A DNA stretch of 64,000 nt, taken from positions 85,934-149,933 of the forward strand of contig DAHUZP010000018.1 in assembly GCA_027306505.1 (NCBI GenBank), in the 5' to 3' direction. Below the pieces are notes generated by a model. The model was given only the letters and a program-made list of their open reading frames with translations. It had not been told where the DNA came from and searched no databases. The translations under genes and the position numbers were made by a program. Shown here piece after piece: positions 8,150-16,548 of the stretch; position 1 is the stretch's first letter, and each line of letters opens with the position of its first letter. The DNA is from Thermoplasmata archaeon (GTDB lineage: Archaea; Thermoplasmatota; Thermoplasmata; Lutacidiplasmatales; UBA184).

Positions 8150-8172
8150 CGATGTGTGTTTTTCCCACATCG
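8150..8172. promoter_or_regulatory. 7-bp inverted repeat before the transporter operon
   Basis: CGATGTG (8150-8156) and CACATCG (8166-8172) are perfect arms separated by a 9-base T-rich spacer. The repeat ends three bases before the ATG at 8175 of the binding-protein gene and begins three bases after the LigB stop codon. It could be an operator for the ModE-like regulator encoded at the end of this operon, or an RNA hairpin hiding the start codon. It is not the classical bacterial ModE site. Confidence 0.55.
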
Positions 8173-8174
8173 AC

Positions 8175-9245
8175 ATGCGCAGGCTCGCCGTCACCTGGGT
8201 CGTACTGTTCTGCACCGCGTGCCTCATCGCGGGAGCGCTGATCGGGTTCGAGGCGAGGGGCCCCGCCTCCTCGGGAGGCGGGGTGGCGCCGGGGTCACCC
8301 GTCCTCTCGATCACGGCCGCTGGCACGCTGGGGGACGCCTTCCCTGCCGTCGGGCGGGTCGTGGTGAACAACAGTCCGGGGGTGCAGGACCCCTCCTCGA
8401 GCCAGGAGTACCAGGGCAGTGTCGCCGCCCTCCGGGTGCTGCTCCCTCCGGTCTCGAGCGGTTTCGATGTCGCGGCCAGCGCTGACTTCCGGCTCATCCC
8501 GCAGCTGCTCGAGCCCTCCGGCCTCGCCCACTGGGAGATCGTGTTCGCGTCCGACCCGGAGGTCCTGACCTACGACCCGACCTCCTCCGCCCTCGCGGGC
8601 ATCAACGGTACCAATTGGCCCACGCTGCTCGAGTCCCCCGGGGTCCTTCTTGGGGTCGCGAACGCGAGCGCGGACCCCAATGGCTACAACGAGATCTTTG
8701 TCCTCGAGCTAGAGGACCGCCTGCTCACGGGCTCGGTGCCTTCCCTCTACGCTCACTTCTACGGAGGGGCCCAGGGCTCCCTCGCCGTGCCTGACCCCGC
8801 CACTACCCGCGTCGAGTCCGAGACCGCCGTGGCGAGCCTTCTCGCCTCGCACACGGTCCAGGCCTTCATCACCTACCGCTCCTACGCGATCACCCACGGA
8901 CTGAGCTACGTCCAGTTCGACCCGCGGGTGGCCATGGGGGGACTCAACGCCTCCGACATCGCCTTCGATGCAGAGGCCACCACCTCGGTCCTGACCACGT
9001 CGGGGGGACTCCAGTCGGTCACGGGCGCCCCCGTCGCTTTTGGGCTCACGGTACCCGTGAACGCACCGAACGCGACGCTGGGCGACCTGTTCGCGACGAC
9101 GTTGCTCTCGCCCGTGGGCTCCTCGATCCTTCTTTCGGAGGGGTTCTCTCCCATCTCCCCCGCCTACGCGCAAGGCACGAACGTCGCAGCGGCCCTCGCC
9201 CCGGAGACCGTCCCGCTCCCGTCGTCGCTGAGCTCCCTGGTGTGA
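8175..9245 (+). CDS. wtpA: Tungstate/molybdate ABC transporter binding protein
   Basis: The protein has 356 residues and belongs to the WtpA/ModA type 2 periplasmic-binding family: an N-terminal hydrophobic signal (LAVTWVVLFCTACLIAGALIG, with a Cys suitable for lipid attachment), then LSITAAGTLGDAFPAVG, FDVAASADFRLIPQLL, WEIVFASDPEVLTYDP, VLLGVANASADPNGYNE, VQAFITYRSYAITHGLSYVQF and FGLTVPVNAP. It captures the oxyanion outside the cell and hands it to the permease. I chose ATG 8175 because it starts directly at the signal peptide. Tungstate versus molybdate cannot be decided from sequence alone. The permease and ATPase follow. Confidence 0.85.
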   Translation: MRRLAVTWVVLFCTACLIAGALIGFEARGPASSGGGVAPGSPVLSITAAGTLGDAFPAVGRVVVNNSPGVQDPSSSQEYQGSVAALRVLLPPVSSGFDVAASADFRLIPQLLEPSGLAHWEIVFASDPEVLTYDPTSSALAGINGTNWPTLLESPGVLLGVANASADPNGYNEIFVLELEDRLLTGSVPSLYAHFYGGAQGSLAVPDPATTRVESETAVASLLASHTVQAFITYRSYAITHGLSYVQFDPRVAMGGLNASDIAFDAEATTSVLTTSGGLQSVTGAPVAFGLTVPVNAPNATLGDLFATTLLSPVGSSILLSEGFSPISPAYAQGTNVAAALAPETVPLPSSLSSLV

Positions 9246-9273
9246 GCGGCCCGGGGCGGGGAGGGGAGGGAGA

Positions 9274-10152
9274 TTGCTGGGGCACGCCACCCGCCCACGC
9301 TCCGCGGGGCTCCGGGGGATCTCGGCCCCTTCGGTCGCGATGGTGGGCCTCGCGGGACTGCTCGTGGTCCTGCTCGTGCTTCCGCTCGCCGCCCTCGCCC
9401 TCAGCGTGCCCCCCTCGGCCATCGCGAACGCGGCGTTGGACCCCGCCGTCGAGGTCTCCCTGGGCTACACCCTCCTGGCGAGCGGCCTCGCCCTGCTGGT
9501 CTCGCTGGGCCTCGGTGTGCCCCTCGGCTACCTCCTGGCCCGTCGGGAGTTCCGCGGTCGGCGTCTGGTCGAGTCGGTCGTTCTGCTCCCGCTCGTCCTT
9601 CCCCACCTCATGGCCGGTCTCGCCCTCCTCCTGGTCTTCGGTCCCGACACGTCCCTGGGGCGGGCGCTCGCCGCCGCGGGATTCCCGGTTTGGGGCTCGC
9701 TCTGGGGCGTGGTGGCCGTGATGGTGTACGTGAGCACCTCCTACCTCGTTCAGGCGAGCGAGGCGTCCTTCCGCCGTGTGGACCCGGAGATGATCGGGGT
9801 CGCCCGGACGCTGGGGGCGAGCCCTGCCGACGCGTTCCTCGAGGTGACCTTGCCGCTCTCCCTGCGCGCGATCCTCGGGGGTGCCGCCCTCAGCTGGGCC
9901 AGGGCCCTCAGCGAGATCGGGGGGTTCTTGGTCCTGGGATACGCGGTCTACCCCTGGCCCACGGGTTCCCACCAGCCGGTCTGGAGCCCCCTGTCGATCC
10001 TCGTGTACAACGATTACCTCATCGACCCGGAGGAGGCGTTCGCCGTCGCGGCCTTCCTCTTGCTGATCGCCCTCGGGATCTTCCTGGTGGCGAACCTCCT
10101 GGACCTTCTATGGGCCCGCCGGAGGGCCCCCTTGTCCGGGGTTGAGCCATGA
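9274..10152 (+). CDS. wtpB: Tungstate/molybdate ABC transporter permease
   Basis: The protein has 292 residues with about six membrane helices and the ABC permease EAA loop (EMIGVARTLGASPADAFLEVTLP). PLVLPHLMAGLALLLVFG and LSWARALSEIGGFLVLGYAVYPWP are typical of ModB/WtpB. The start is TTG at 9274, supported by the strong GGGAGGGAGA immediately upstream. It lies 28 bp after the binding-protein gene and overlaps the ATPase gene by 4 bp (ATGA), so the three are an operon. Confidence 0.88.
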   Translation: MLGHATRPRSAGLRGISAPSVAMVGLAGLLVVLLVLPLAALALSVPPSAIANAALDPAVEVSLGYTLLASGLALLVSLGLGVPLGYLLARREFRGRRLVESVVLLPLVLPHLMAGLALLLVFGPDTSLGRALAAAGFPVWGSLWGVVAVMVYVSTSYLVQASEASFRRVDPEMIGVARTLGASPADAFLEVTLPLSLRAILGGAALSWARALSEIGGFLVLGYAVYPWPTGSHQPVWSPLSILVYNDYLIDPEEAFAVAAFLLLIALGIFLVANLLDLLWARRRAPLSGVEP

Positions 10153-11204
10153 CGCCGGGCACGCTCCGTCTGGAGGGCCTCGTCGGCTCCCACCCCGGTT
10201 TTCGGCTGGGGCCGATCGGGCTCGACCTGGCTCCCGGAGAGGTGGTGACCGTGCTGGGGCCGAGCGGGAGCGGGAAGACCACGCTGCTTAGGGCGGTCGC
10301 CGGCCTCGACCATCTCCTGGACGGCGAGGCCCTCTGGGAGGGCCAGGCGATCACGCGGACGCAACCCGAGGACCGGCGGATGGGCTACGTGCCCCAGGGG
10401 CTCGCGCTCTTTCCTCATCGGACCGTGGAGCAGAACGTCGCCTTCCCGCTCCTGCTGGACGGCGAACGAAGGACCGGGGCCGCGGTGCGGGACCTGCTCG
10501 ACCGCTTCGGTCTCCTTCCCCTCTCTCACCGCTATCCGCGGGAGCTGAGCTATGGACAGCGCCAGAGGGTCGCGATGGCCCGCGCCCTCGCTTCCCGTCC
10601 CCGCGTCCTGCTCTGGGACGAGCCGCTCTCCGCGTTGGACGTGGTCGCGAGGGACGACCTCATCGAGGTCCTCCGCGAGGTCACGGGCCCGAGCGGGCCA
10701 TCGCTCCTGCTGGTGACCCACGACCCCTCGGTGGCCTATTCCCTGGCCGACCGGTTCTTGGTGCTCTCCTCCGGGACCGTGAGCTTCCTGGGGACCCCTG
10801 GGGACTTCCTCAGGAGTCCCCCGGACGCCTTCGGTGCCCGCTTTGCGGGGTACGAGAACGTCTGGGAACGGGCGGTGCTGCTCGGCGAGCCCACGGCCTG
10901 GAGCCGGACCTTGCTCGAGCACAGCGGACCGTGGGGGCTCGCCTTCTCCGCATCGAGCCTGAAGGTGGGCGCCGGGGAACGGAAAGAGGTGGAGATAGCC
11001 TGCAGCGTCCGTCGTGTGCATTGGACGCCGGAGGGCGTGGTCGTCGGGCTGCAGGCACACGGCCACCACCTCGTCCTGCGCATGCCTCCCAAGGAAGGCC
11101 CCCCCGCCATCGGCTCTCCTCTCACGGTATCCATATCCACGAGCGACCTGCACCCCATGGGGGCCGAGAGCTCTGGGGGGGACCTTGCCTCGAACCGTCC
11201 GTGA
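10149..11204 (+). CDS. wtpC: Tungstate/molybdate ABC transporter ATPase
   Basis: The protein has 351 residues: Walker A GPSGSGKTT (about 37-45), Q-loop VPQGLALFPHRTVEQNV, signature LSYGQRQR (Tyr in place of the usual Gly), Walker B VLLWDEP, D-loop SALD, and the switch histidine in VTHD. The C-terminal 110 residues resemble a regulatory TOBE/MOP region that binds the oxyanion and inhibits transport in relatives. It overlaps the permease gene by 4 bp and the ModE-like gene by 20 bp. Confidence 0.88.
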   Translation: MTPGTLRLEGLVGSHPGFRLGPIGLDLAPGEVVTVLGPSGSGKTTLLRAVAGLDHLLDGEALWEGQAITRTQPEDRRMGYVPQGLALFPHRTVEQNVAFPLLLDGERRTGAAVRDLLDRFGLLPLSHRYPRELSYGQRQRVAMARALASRPRVLLWDEPLSALDVVARDDLIEVLREVTGPSGPSLLLVTHDPSVAYSLADRFLVLSSGTVSFLGTPGDFLRSPPDAFGARFAGYENVWERAVLLGEPTAWSRTLLEHSGPWGLAFSASSLKVGAGERKEVEIACSVRRVHWTPEGVVVGLQAHGHHLVLRMPPKEGPPAIGSPLTVSISTSDLHPMGAESSGGDLASNRP

Positions 11205-11835
11205 GCATCTCCTGACCCCTCTCGACCTCGCCCTCCTTGAGGCCATCTCCGCCGAGGGAAGCCTGGTGGGCGCGTGCCGGTCCCTCGGGGTGAGACGTGA
11301 CCGCGGGAACTACCGGCTTCGCCGACTCTCGCAGCTCGCCGGGGGCCCGGTCACCCTGGCCTCCCGAGGAGGGCATCCGCAGGGGAAGACCCGCCTCACG
11401 CCTCTGGGCCGCTCCCTGCTCCGCCGGGGGACGGGCCCTCTGGGGCAGCAACCGGACGGTGCCCGCCGGATGGATCGCGCGGTCCTCCGCGGGACCTGGC
11501 ACCGGCACCCTGAGCCGCATGTGGACCTCTCGGGAGGGGGGCCCCCTTGGTTCGTGGGCTTCCAGGCCGCGGAAGGGGAGGCCGTACGGGTCACCGTCGA
11601 CCCTGAGACGATCCTCATCTCCCAGCGTAGGTTCCCGACGAGCGCTCGCAACGTCCTCACCGGGAGGGTGGCCCGGGTGGACGATGCCCCCGGGGGGCAG
11701 TGTCGCGTCCGGGTGCGCGTGGGGCGGATGGAGATCCCCGTCGCGGTGACCCCTGCCTCGGTCCGGCGTCTCGGTCTCCGTCGTGGGGCGAGCGCCGTGC
11801 TGTACGTGAAGGCGACCGCGGTCCACCGCGTCTGA
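11185..11835 (+). CDS. ModE-like transcriptional regulator
   Basis: The protein has 216 residues: an N-terminal LysR-type winged helix as in ModE (LTPLDLALLEAISAEGSLVGACRSLGVRRDRGNYRLRRL, LTPLGRSLLRRG), a linker, then a C-terminal MOP/TOBE-like domain (SARNVLTGRVARVDD, VRVGRMEIPVAVTPASV). Such proteins sense molybdate or tungstate and repress uptake operons. TTG at 11185, inside the ATPase gene and just after GGGGGGGA, fits the start of the HTH domain. Its place as the last gene of the transporter operon suggests feedback control, perhaps through the inverted repeat at 8150-8172. Confidence 0.75.
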   Translation: MPRTVREHLLTPLDLALLEAISAEGSLVGACRSLGVRRDRGNYRLRRLSQLAGGPVTLASRGGHPQGKTRLTPLGRSLLRRGTGPLGQQPDGARRMDRAVLRGTWHRHPEPHVDLSGGGPPWFVGFQAAEGEAVRVTVDPETILISQRRFPTSARNVLTGRVARVDDAPGGQCRVRVRVGRMEIPVAVTPASVRRLGLRRGASAVLYVKATAVHRV

Positions 11836-11848
11836 GCCCGGCACCATC

Positions 11849-11884
11849 GGACCCGTTGGACCCGTTGGACCCGTTGGACCCGTT
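11849..11884. repeat. Four tandem copies of a 9-bp unit
   Basis: GGACCCGTT is repeated four times without mismatch, just after the stop of the ModE-like gene. It is a simple short tandem repeat in non-coding DNA, probably a slippage product, and may vary between strains. Confidence 0.9.
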
Positions 11885-11983
11885 GGGAGCCCTCTCAAGG
11901 GGCAGCCACGTCGGTCCTCTGCACCCGCATCGCACGCTTGGCGTGACACGAAAGGGTTGTAGACCCTCCCGGCTGGCGACGCC

Positions 11984-12811
11984 ATGGCCTCCACGCCGGC
12001 TTCCTCGTCCGCGACCCCCACGGGGTCGACATCTCCCTCGGCCGGGGGCGGGGGAACCCCTCCCAGGCACGAGGCGCCGCCCGCGCCCCCTCCTGGCAGC
12101 CCGATGCAACAGGTGTGGACCGAGGCCCACCCCAAGCCCACGCTGCTCTCCGACTTCATTCTGGGGAGCCAGGACGGCATCGTCAACGTCCTGGGGATCA
12201 TCCTGGGGCTGGTCGCGGCCCACACCGCTGCCAAGATCGTCCTCATCGCGGCGCTGGCCGCTCTCGGCGCGGAGTCGATCGCCATGGCGGCCGTCGCGTA
12301 CACGTCCACCCGCTCGCGTAGGCGTCTCTACCTAGGTGAGGTACGGCGGGAGCTGAACGAGATGAAACTCGTCCCGCATCTTGAGAGGGAAGAGGTACGG
12401 GAGATCCTCGCGAAGTGGGACTACAAGGGAAAGGAGCTCGAGGACCTCCTGAACCGCATCTGCGCGAACCCGAAGGCCTGGCTCGAGTTCATGCTGGCCT
12501 TCGAGCTCCACCTCACCCCGGTGGAGGAGGACGAGCCTCGCCGAAGCGGCTACGTGGTGGGCGCCTCGACGGTCGTCGGCCACTTGATCCCACTCGCCCC
12601 CTTCCTGGTCGTCGGAGCCAACGTCCTCCTGGGCGCGGTGACGGCGATCCTCCTCAGCGCCATCGCCCTGTTCATCACGGGCTGGTACGAGGCGAAGATC
12701 TCCGTCGGTTCCTGGTGGCAGAACGGCCTGCAGATGGTCCTCATCGGGCTCGGGGGCGGGATCGCAGGCTACCTCATCGGCTACGCGATCCAGGCGGTGC
12801 CCGGTCTATGA
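11984..12811 (+). CDS. VIT1/CCC1-family iron/manganese transporter
   Basis: The protein has 275 residues. After a 40-residue Ser/Pro-rich N-terminus comes the VIT1 pattern: HPKPTLLSDFILGSQDGIVNVLGIILGL, ALGAESIAMAAVAYTSTRS, a charged cytosolic stretch (LEREEVREILAKWDYKGKELEDLL) that forms the metal-binding helices in relatives, then helices 3-5 (VVGASTVVGHLIPLAPFLVVG, LLSAIALFITGWYEAK, MVLIGLGGGIAGYLIGY). Family members export Fe(II) or Mn(II) from the cytosol by proton antiport. It has its own upstream gap and no obvious partner. Confidence 0.85.
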   Translation: MASTPASSSATPTGSTSPSAGGGGTPPRHEAPPAPPPGSPMQQVWTEAHPKPTLLSDFILGSQDGIVNVLGIILGLVAAHTAAKIVLIAALAALGAESIAMAAVAYTSTRSRRRLYLGEVRRELNEMKLVPHLEREEVREILAKWDYKGKELEDLLNRICANPKAWLEFMLAFELHLTPVEEDEPRRSGYVVGASTVVGHLIPLAPFLVVGANVLLGAVTAILLSAIALFITGWYEAKISVGSWWQNGLQMVLIGLGGGIAGYLIGYAIQAVPGL

Positions 12812-12925
12812 CCCCCTCGGGGAGGGACGGCGGACGGGCGAGGCCCGGTATCGCTCCCCGAAGCCGCCGGTCCTGCGACCTGGTGGGACCGCTCCGCTGA
12901 CCTTGCGTGAGGAGAAGGGGAGCCC

Positions 12926-13639
12926 GTGCCGAAGGTGGTCGACCGTCCCGCCGGCTCCGCGCCCCAGCGGGAGTTCGACCGGGAGGCGAGGGCCTACGAC
13001 CGGACCGCTCCGGCGACGATGCCGAAGTACGACGAACTGCACCGCATGCTCGTCTGGGGGGTCCCGCACCTGCGGACGCGCCCGCTTTCCATCCTGGAGC
13101 TAGGCGTGGGGACCGGGAACCTGACGGGGCTGCTCGCGGGGTCCTTCCCCCATGCCCAGGTGACGGGGGTCGACATCTCTCCGGCGATGATCGCGATCTG
13201 CCGAAGGAAGACCGCTCGGTGGCGCCGCCGCGTGAGGCTCGTGGTGGCCGAGCTCGACGACTGGCCCGGGGAGGAGCGCTACGACGTGATCCTTTCCTGC
13301 CTCGCGGTCCACCATCTCTCCGACGAGCGGAAGGCGGCTCTGTTCCGACGGGTCCACCGTGCCCTCGCCCCTGGAGGCTACTTCGGGGACGGCGACGACC
13401 ACCTGCCGGAGGACTCGCGGTTCGACGAGCGGTTCAGCGCGCTCGCGGGCGCGCTTGTGACCGCCCACGAGGTGAAGGGGGGCCTCAAGGGCCTGCAGAA
13501 GGTCTGGCAGGAGCACGAGGCGTTCGACCGGCCCGTCACGGTCTCCCAGGAGCTGCGCTGGCTCAGGGAGGCGGGGTTCGTCCATCTGGACACCCCTTGG
13601 CGGTTCTTCAACCAGGCCGTGATCTGGGCCTACCGTTGA
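12926..13639 (+). CDS. Class I SAM-dependent methyltransferase
   Basis: The protein has 237 residues with Rossmann motif I LELGVGTGNLTGLL, motif II VTGVDISPAMI, motif III (VRLVVAELDDWP) and motif IV YDVILSCLAVHHLSDERKAALFRRVHRALAPGGYF, as in the UbiE/Methyltransf_25 group. The start is GTG 12926 behind GGAGAAGGGG. It is a single gene, so the substrate cannot be told. Confidence 0.85.
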   Translation: MPKVVDRPAGSAPQREFDREARAYDRTAPATMPKYDELHRMLVWGVPHLRTRPLSILELGVGTGNLTGLLAGSFPHAQVTGVDISPAMIAICRRKTARWRRRVRLVVAELDDWPGEERYDVILSCLAVHHLSDERKAALFRRVHRALAPGGYFGDGDDHLPEDSRFDERFSALAGALVTAHEVKGGLKGLQKVWQEHEAFDRPVTVSQELRWLREAGFVHLDTPWRFFNQAVIWAYR

Positions 13640-13702
13640 GAAGCTCGAGAGCCGAGAGGGAGCGACGAGGTCCCCGGGGGACCGGGCGGACCCGCCGGGC
13701 CC

Positions 13703-15364
13703 TCAGGTCTTCTCCGAGCTCCCGTCGCGCTTCTCCTTGCGCTCCGGCTGGCTCACCAGGGGCGGCAGGGCGCCCATCGCCTCGCGCTCCTTGCTGGTGA
13801 CCCGTAGGAAGAGGACGGAACTCGGGAAGAGCTCGAACCCGCGTCCTTGCGGGTCGTCCCGGACCTTCACCGCCATGTTGGGCGGCAGGCCGGTCACGTC
13901 GACGTTCTTGCCCTCGTTCTGCCAGGAGTGGATGAGGGCGCCGATGAGCTTCTCGAGAGCCTCGCCGTGACCGGACGCGAAGAGGTTCACCGAAGCAACG
14001 CGCTTCTCCTCCGCGTCGTAGAGGACGACCGGCAGCGACTGGGTCATCTTCTCCCGGTCCGCCCGGGCGAGCGCCACCTCGCGGGCGAGCGCCGCCCGGA
14101 CCTGCTCCGACTCGTCCATCGCCTTGCGCAGTCGCTGGATCTCCTCTTCCCGGTCCTGGAGCCGCCCGGTGAGGTCGTGGACGACATGCTTCACCGCCTC
14201 GAGGTCGGCGCCCTGCGTGTCGAGGAGCCCCTTGTAGTCCTCGTGGTCGTGGGCTGGTAGCTCGTGCTCGTGCTCGGCGACCTCGTGCTCGTGCTCGGGC
14301 AGTTCGTGCTGGTGCTCTGAGACATCGTGCTGATGCTCGGGCAGTTCGTGCTCGTGCTCCGGCAGGTCATGCTGGTGCTCCGGCAGGTCATGCTGATGCT
14401 CCGGCAAGTCATGCTGGTGCTCCGTCAGATCGTGCTGGTGCTCAGGGAGCTCGTGCTGGTGCTCGGGCAGTTCGTGCTGATGCTCGGGCATCTCGTGCTC
14501 GTGCTCCGGGACCTCGTGCTCGTGGGGTGGGACCTCCCCCGGGGGCAGAGCAGGGCCGGTAGCTCGGCCCTCTCCGGTCGGCTCGTCGTCCGTGCTCGAA
14601 GTGTCCACCTCGGCGTCCGCCTCGGCTGACGCGGAGGAGGGCTCCTCGCGGTCCGCATCCTCCGCCTCCGGCTCCGGGGCCGGGACCTCCGTCCCAGCTT
14701 CCGCGACGAGGCCGGCCACCTGCTCGGGGTCCGCTTCAGGGACCGGAGCGGGCTCGCCCTCGGGCGCGACCGCGCCCTCCTCCGTCAGCACCGGCGGGGT
14801 CTCGGCGACGGGCGCTTCCTCTGCGGGGGCGACCTCGACGTCCGAGGAGCCCTCCGACCTCTCCCGCTCGGGGCCGGGGGTCGTTGAGGGTTCCGGCGAA
14901 GCGGGCGGGGTCGCCTCCGATGGAGGCACCCAGTCAGGAGGTGGAGGCGGGAGGGGGTGCTCCTCCGCCGGAGGGGCGGCCCCTGGTGGCGGCGGCGCGG
15001 CCACGGGGGCACCGGTCGCCTTCGGCGACGGGGTCGAAGGCGTGCTGGGAGCGGGGGGTCCGTGGGGGGTCGCACTGAGCGCGGTCGCCGCACTGGGCGG
15101 GAAGCGAGGTGTGGCGCCGGGTGGGACGTAGGACGCCCCACGGCCGGGCCCCTGGTCCGATATCCAGGGTGGGATCGAGGGGTCCGGAGCTCCGGGGGGC
15201 CGTGGCGGGGCCCTGGGGAGCGGAACGTTGTGGACCCGGTTCTTGTGGGTGTCCATCATGCGCGCCGGAAGTTCCCTTCCGCAGAACTCACAGAGCGCGA
15301 ACTCCAGCGGATGGGCGGACTCCCCCCCGGTTGGGGCGTACCCCCCGGGAAACCCCTGGGCCAC
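13703..15364 (-). CDS. C2H2 zinc-finger protein with His-rich heptad repeats
   Basis: The protein has 553 residues in four parts: (1) a C2H2 finger, C25-x2-C28-x11-H40-x4-H45; (2) a long Pro/Ala/Glu-rich disordered stretch (about 50-270); (3) fourteen tandem heptads of the form H[EQ]H[ED]LPE (DNA 14237-14530), giving 28 HxH histidines; (4) a coiled coil (RLQDREEEIQRLRKAMDES) and a folded C-terminal domain (PVVLYDAEEKRVASVNLFASGHGEALEKLIGALIHSW). GTG 15364 follows GGGAG. HxH arrays could bind Zn, Ni, Cu or Co, and the finger may bind nucleic acid or protein. I know no family with this architecture. Confidence 0.75.
   Translation of the reverse strand: MAQGFPGGYAPTGGESAHPLEFALCEFCGRELPARMMDTHKNRVHNVPLPRAPPRPPGAPDPSIPPWISDQGPGRGASYVPPGATPRFPPSAATALSATPHGPPAPSTPSTPSPKATGAPVAAPPPPGAAPPAEEHPLPPPPPDWVPPSEATPPASPEPSTTPGPERERSEGSSDVEVAPAEEAPVAETPPVLTEEGAVAPEGEPAPVPEADPEQVAGLVAEAGTEVPAPEPEAEDADREEPSSASAEADAEVDTSSTDDEPTGEGRATGPALPPGEVPPHEHEVPEHEHEMPEHQHELPEHQHELPEHQHDLTEHQHDLPEHQHDLPEHQHDLPEHEHELPEHQHDVSEHQHELPEHEHEVAEHEHELPAHDHEDYKGLLDTQGADLEAVKHVVHDLTGRLQDREEEIQRLRKAMDESEQVRAALAREVALARADREKMTQSLPVVLYDAEEKRVASVNLFASGHGEALEKLIGALIHSWQNEGKNVDVTGLPPNMAVKVRDDPQGRGFELFPSSVLFLRVTSKEREAMGALPPLVSQPERKEKRDGSSEKT
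14237..14530 (-). repeat. 21-bp tandem repeat encoding His-rich heptads
   Basis: About 14 head-to-tail 21-bp units lie inside the zinc-finger gene. On the plus strand they read roughly GCTCCGGCAGGTCATGCTGGT with synonymous drift, while the encoded H-x-H pattern is kept in every unit. The third-base variation with preserved histidines suggests selection on the protein repeat and not recent slippage alone. Confidence 0.9.
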
Positions 15365-15538
15365 GGCTCCCTGACGTACAGCTTGTGGAAAAGGGTAGCG
15401 GAGGGCTAGGAAGGAGGAGCGCCAGAATACGCACGACGGCCGATGCGAGAGGCTAGGCGTGCCCCTGCTGGGGGGGCGCCCGGGTCGGGTCGGTCCGATG
15501 GGTGTCGACCGGAGCTCCCCCCGCGAGGGTGGGGACGC

Positions 15539-16399
15539 TCAGCGCCGAGCAGGGAAACGGTAGCGCAGGAAGAGGTGACTCCCTCCTCGCTGGAGGCCGA
15601 CGAGGCTCGCTCCGAGAGAGGTCGGAGGGGAGAACCGGTGGCCCTCCACGAGCCCTCGGTCCCGATGGGCCGCGTCGCGCCCAGCGACGAACGGTGCGAG
15701 CGTCACGAACAGTTCGTCCACGAGCCCCGCCTCGAGGAAGTCCCCGAAGAGCGAGGGCCCTCCCTCGACGAGCACGGTCCGGACCCTCGCCCTGCGCTGG
15801 AGGCCCCGCAGGATGCTGCTGGGTCGCAAGCGTGGGCCCTCGCCCGCCACCCAAAGGTCCACGCCGGGAGGAAGCTCCCGCTCGCTCAGGCGCGCTCGGC
15901 CCGAAGGGGTCGTGAACACCGAGATCTCTCGCGTGCCGGTCCGGAAGACCGGAAGGTCGAGGTCGACCTCCCCCCGCGCCGAGACGAAGACCAGCCGGGG
16001 CGAGGGGGGCAGACCGAGGGACGCCCGGACCTCTTGGAAGGCCGGGTCCAGCGCCGGGAAGAACCCTTTGGGGCTCCAAAGGTGCCGAGGAACGGAGCGG
16101 AGCGTGCCCGCCCCCACGACGATGACCTCGGAGACCGAACGGAGCAGGCCCATGACCATCCGATCGTGGTCGTTGAAGCCGCTGACCTCGGACCCTCCCG
16201 AGGTCGAACCGTCGACCGCGACGACCCCATCCAACGTGCTCGCGAAGTTGGCCAGGACGTACGGGCGCCTCGACGGTCTGGCGAGCCTGAGCTCTCCGTA
16301 GAGGTGACGGAGCACGGGCGGGAGAGGCACCCGCTCCCCCGAGGCGGGGTGGAGGAGGTCCTGGAGCGGGAGCAGTCCCTGGAGGCTCGCGCGGGACAT
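15539..16399 (-). CDS. RibD-type reductase (DHFR-like fold)
   Basis: The protein has 286 residues matching the RibD C-terminal reductase family: RPYVLANFASTLDGVVA, then NDHDRMVMGLLRSVSEVIVVGAGTLRS, LVFVSARGEVDLDLPVF and VRTVLVEGGPSLFGDFLEAGLVDELFVTLAPFVAGR. Relatives reduce 2,5-diamino-6-ribosylamino-pyrimidinone phosphate with NADPH in riboflavin and deazaflavin synthesis. No deaminase domain is attached, as is usual in archaea, but it is longer than typical ArfC (about 220) and may have another substrate. ATG 16399 is the first in-frame start before the conserved core. Confidence 0.8.
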   Translation of the reverse strand: MSRASLQGLLPLQDLLHPASGERVPLPPVLRHLYGELRLARPSRRPYVLANFASTLDGVVAVDGSTSGGSEVSGFNDHDRMVMGLLRSVSEVIVVGAGTLRSVPRHLWSPKGFFPALDPAFQEVRASLGLPPSPRLVFVSARGEVDLDLPVFRTGTREISVFTTPSGRARLSERELPPGVDLWVAGEGPRLRPSSILRGLQRRARVRTVLVEGGPSLFGDFLEAGLVDELFVTLAPFVAGRDAAHRDRGLVEGHRFSPPTSLGASLVGLQRGGSHLFLRYRFPARR

Positions 16400-16488
16400 G
16401 GGTGGAGCCTTGGTTCGGCCGCTCGCGCGCCCGGCATCGGCGCGAGAACGACGGGGTCTCCACACGGAGGAAGGACTTGAAGGGGTTG

Positions 16489-16521
16489 CCCCGGAGCGGT
16501 CCGGTGTGACCCGCTCCGGGG
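16489..16521. terminator. Perfect 11-bp stem-loop downstream of hsp20
   Basis: CCCCGGAGCGG (16489-16499) pairs with CCGCTCCGGGG (16511-16521) around an 11-base loop, about 28 bp after the hsp20 stop on the minus strand. There is no T-tract, so it is not a standard intrinsic terminator; it may protect the 3' end of the hsp20 message or mark the end of transcription. Confidence 0.5.
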
Positions 16522-16548
16522 CTGGGGGCGGTCTGGAAGCGAAGGGGC

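Noticed and set aside
14237..14530. Regular 21-bp repeats that could suggest a CRISPR array
   Set aside because: The units are contiguous without spacers and encode conserved His-rich heptads in a long gene.
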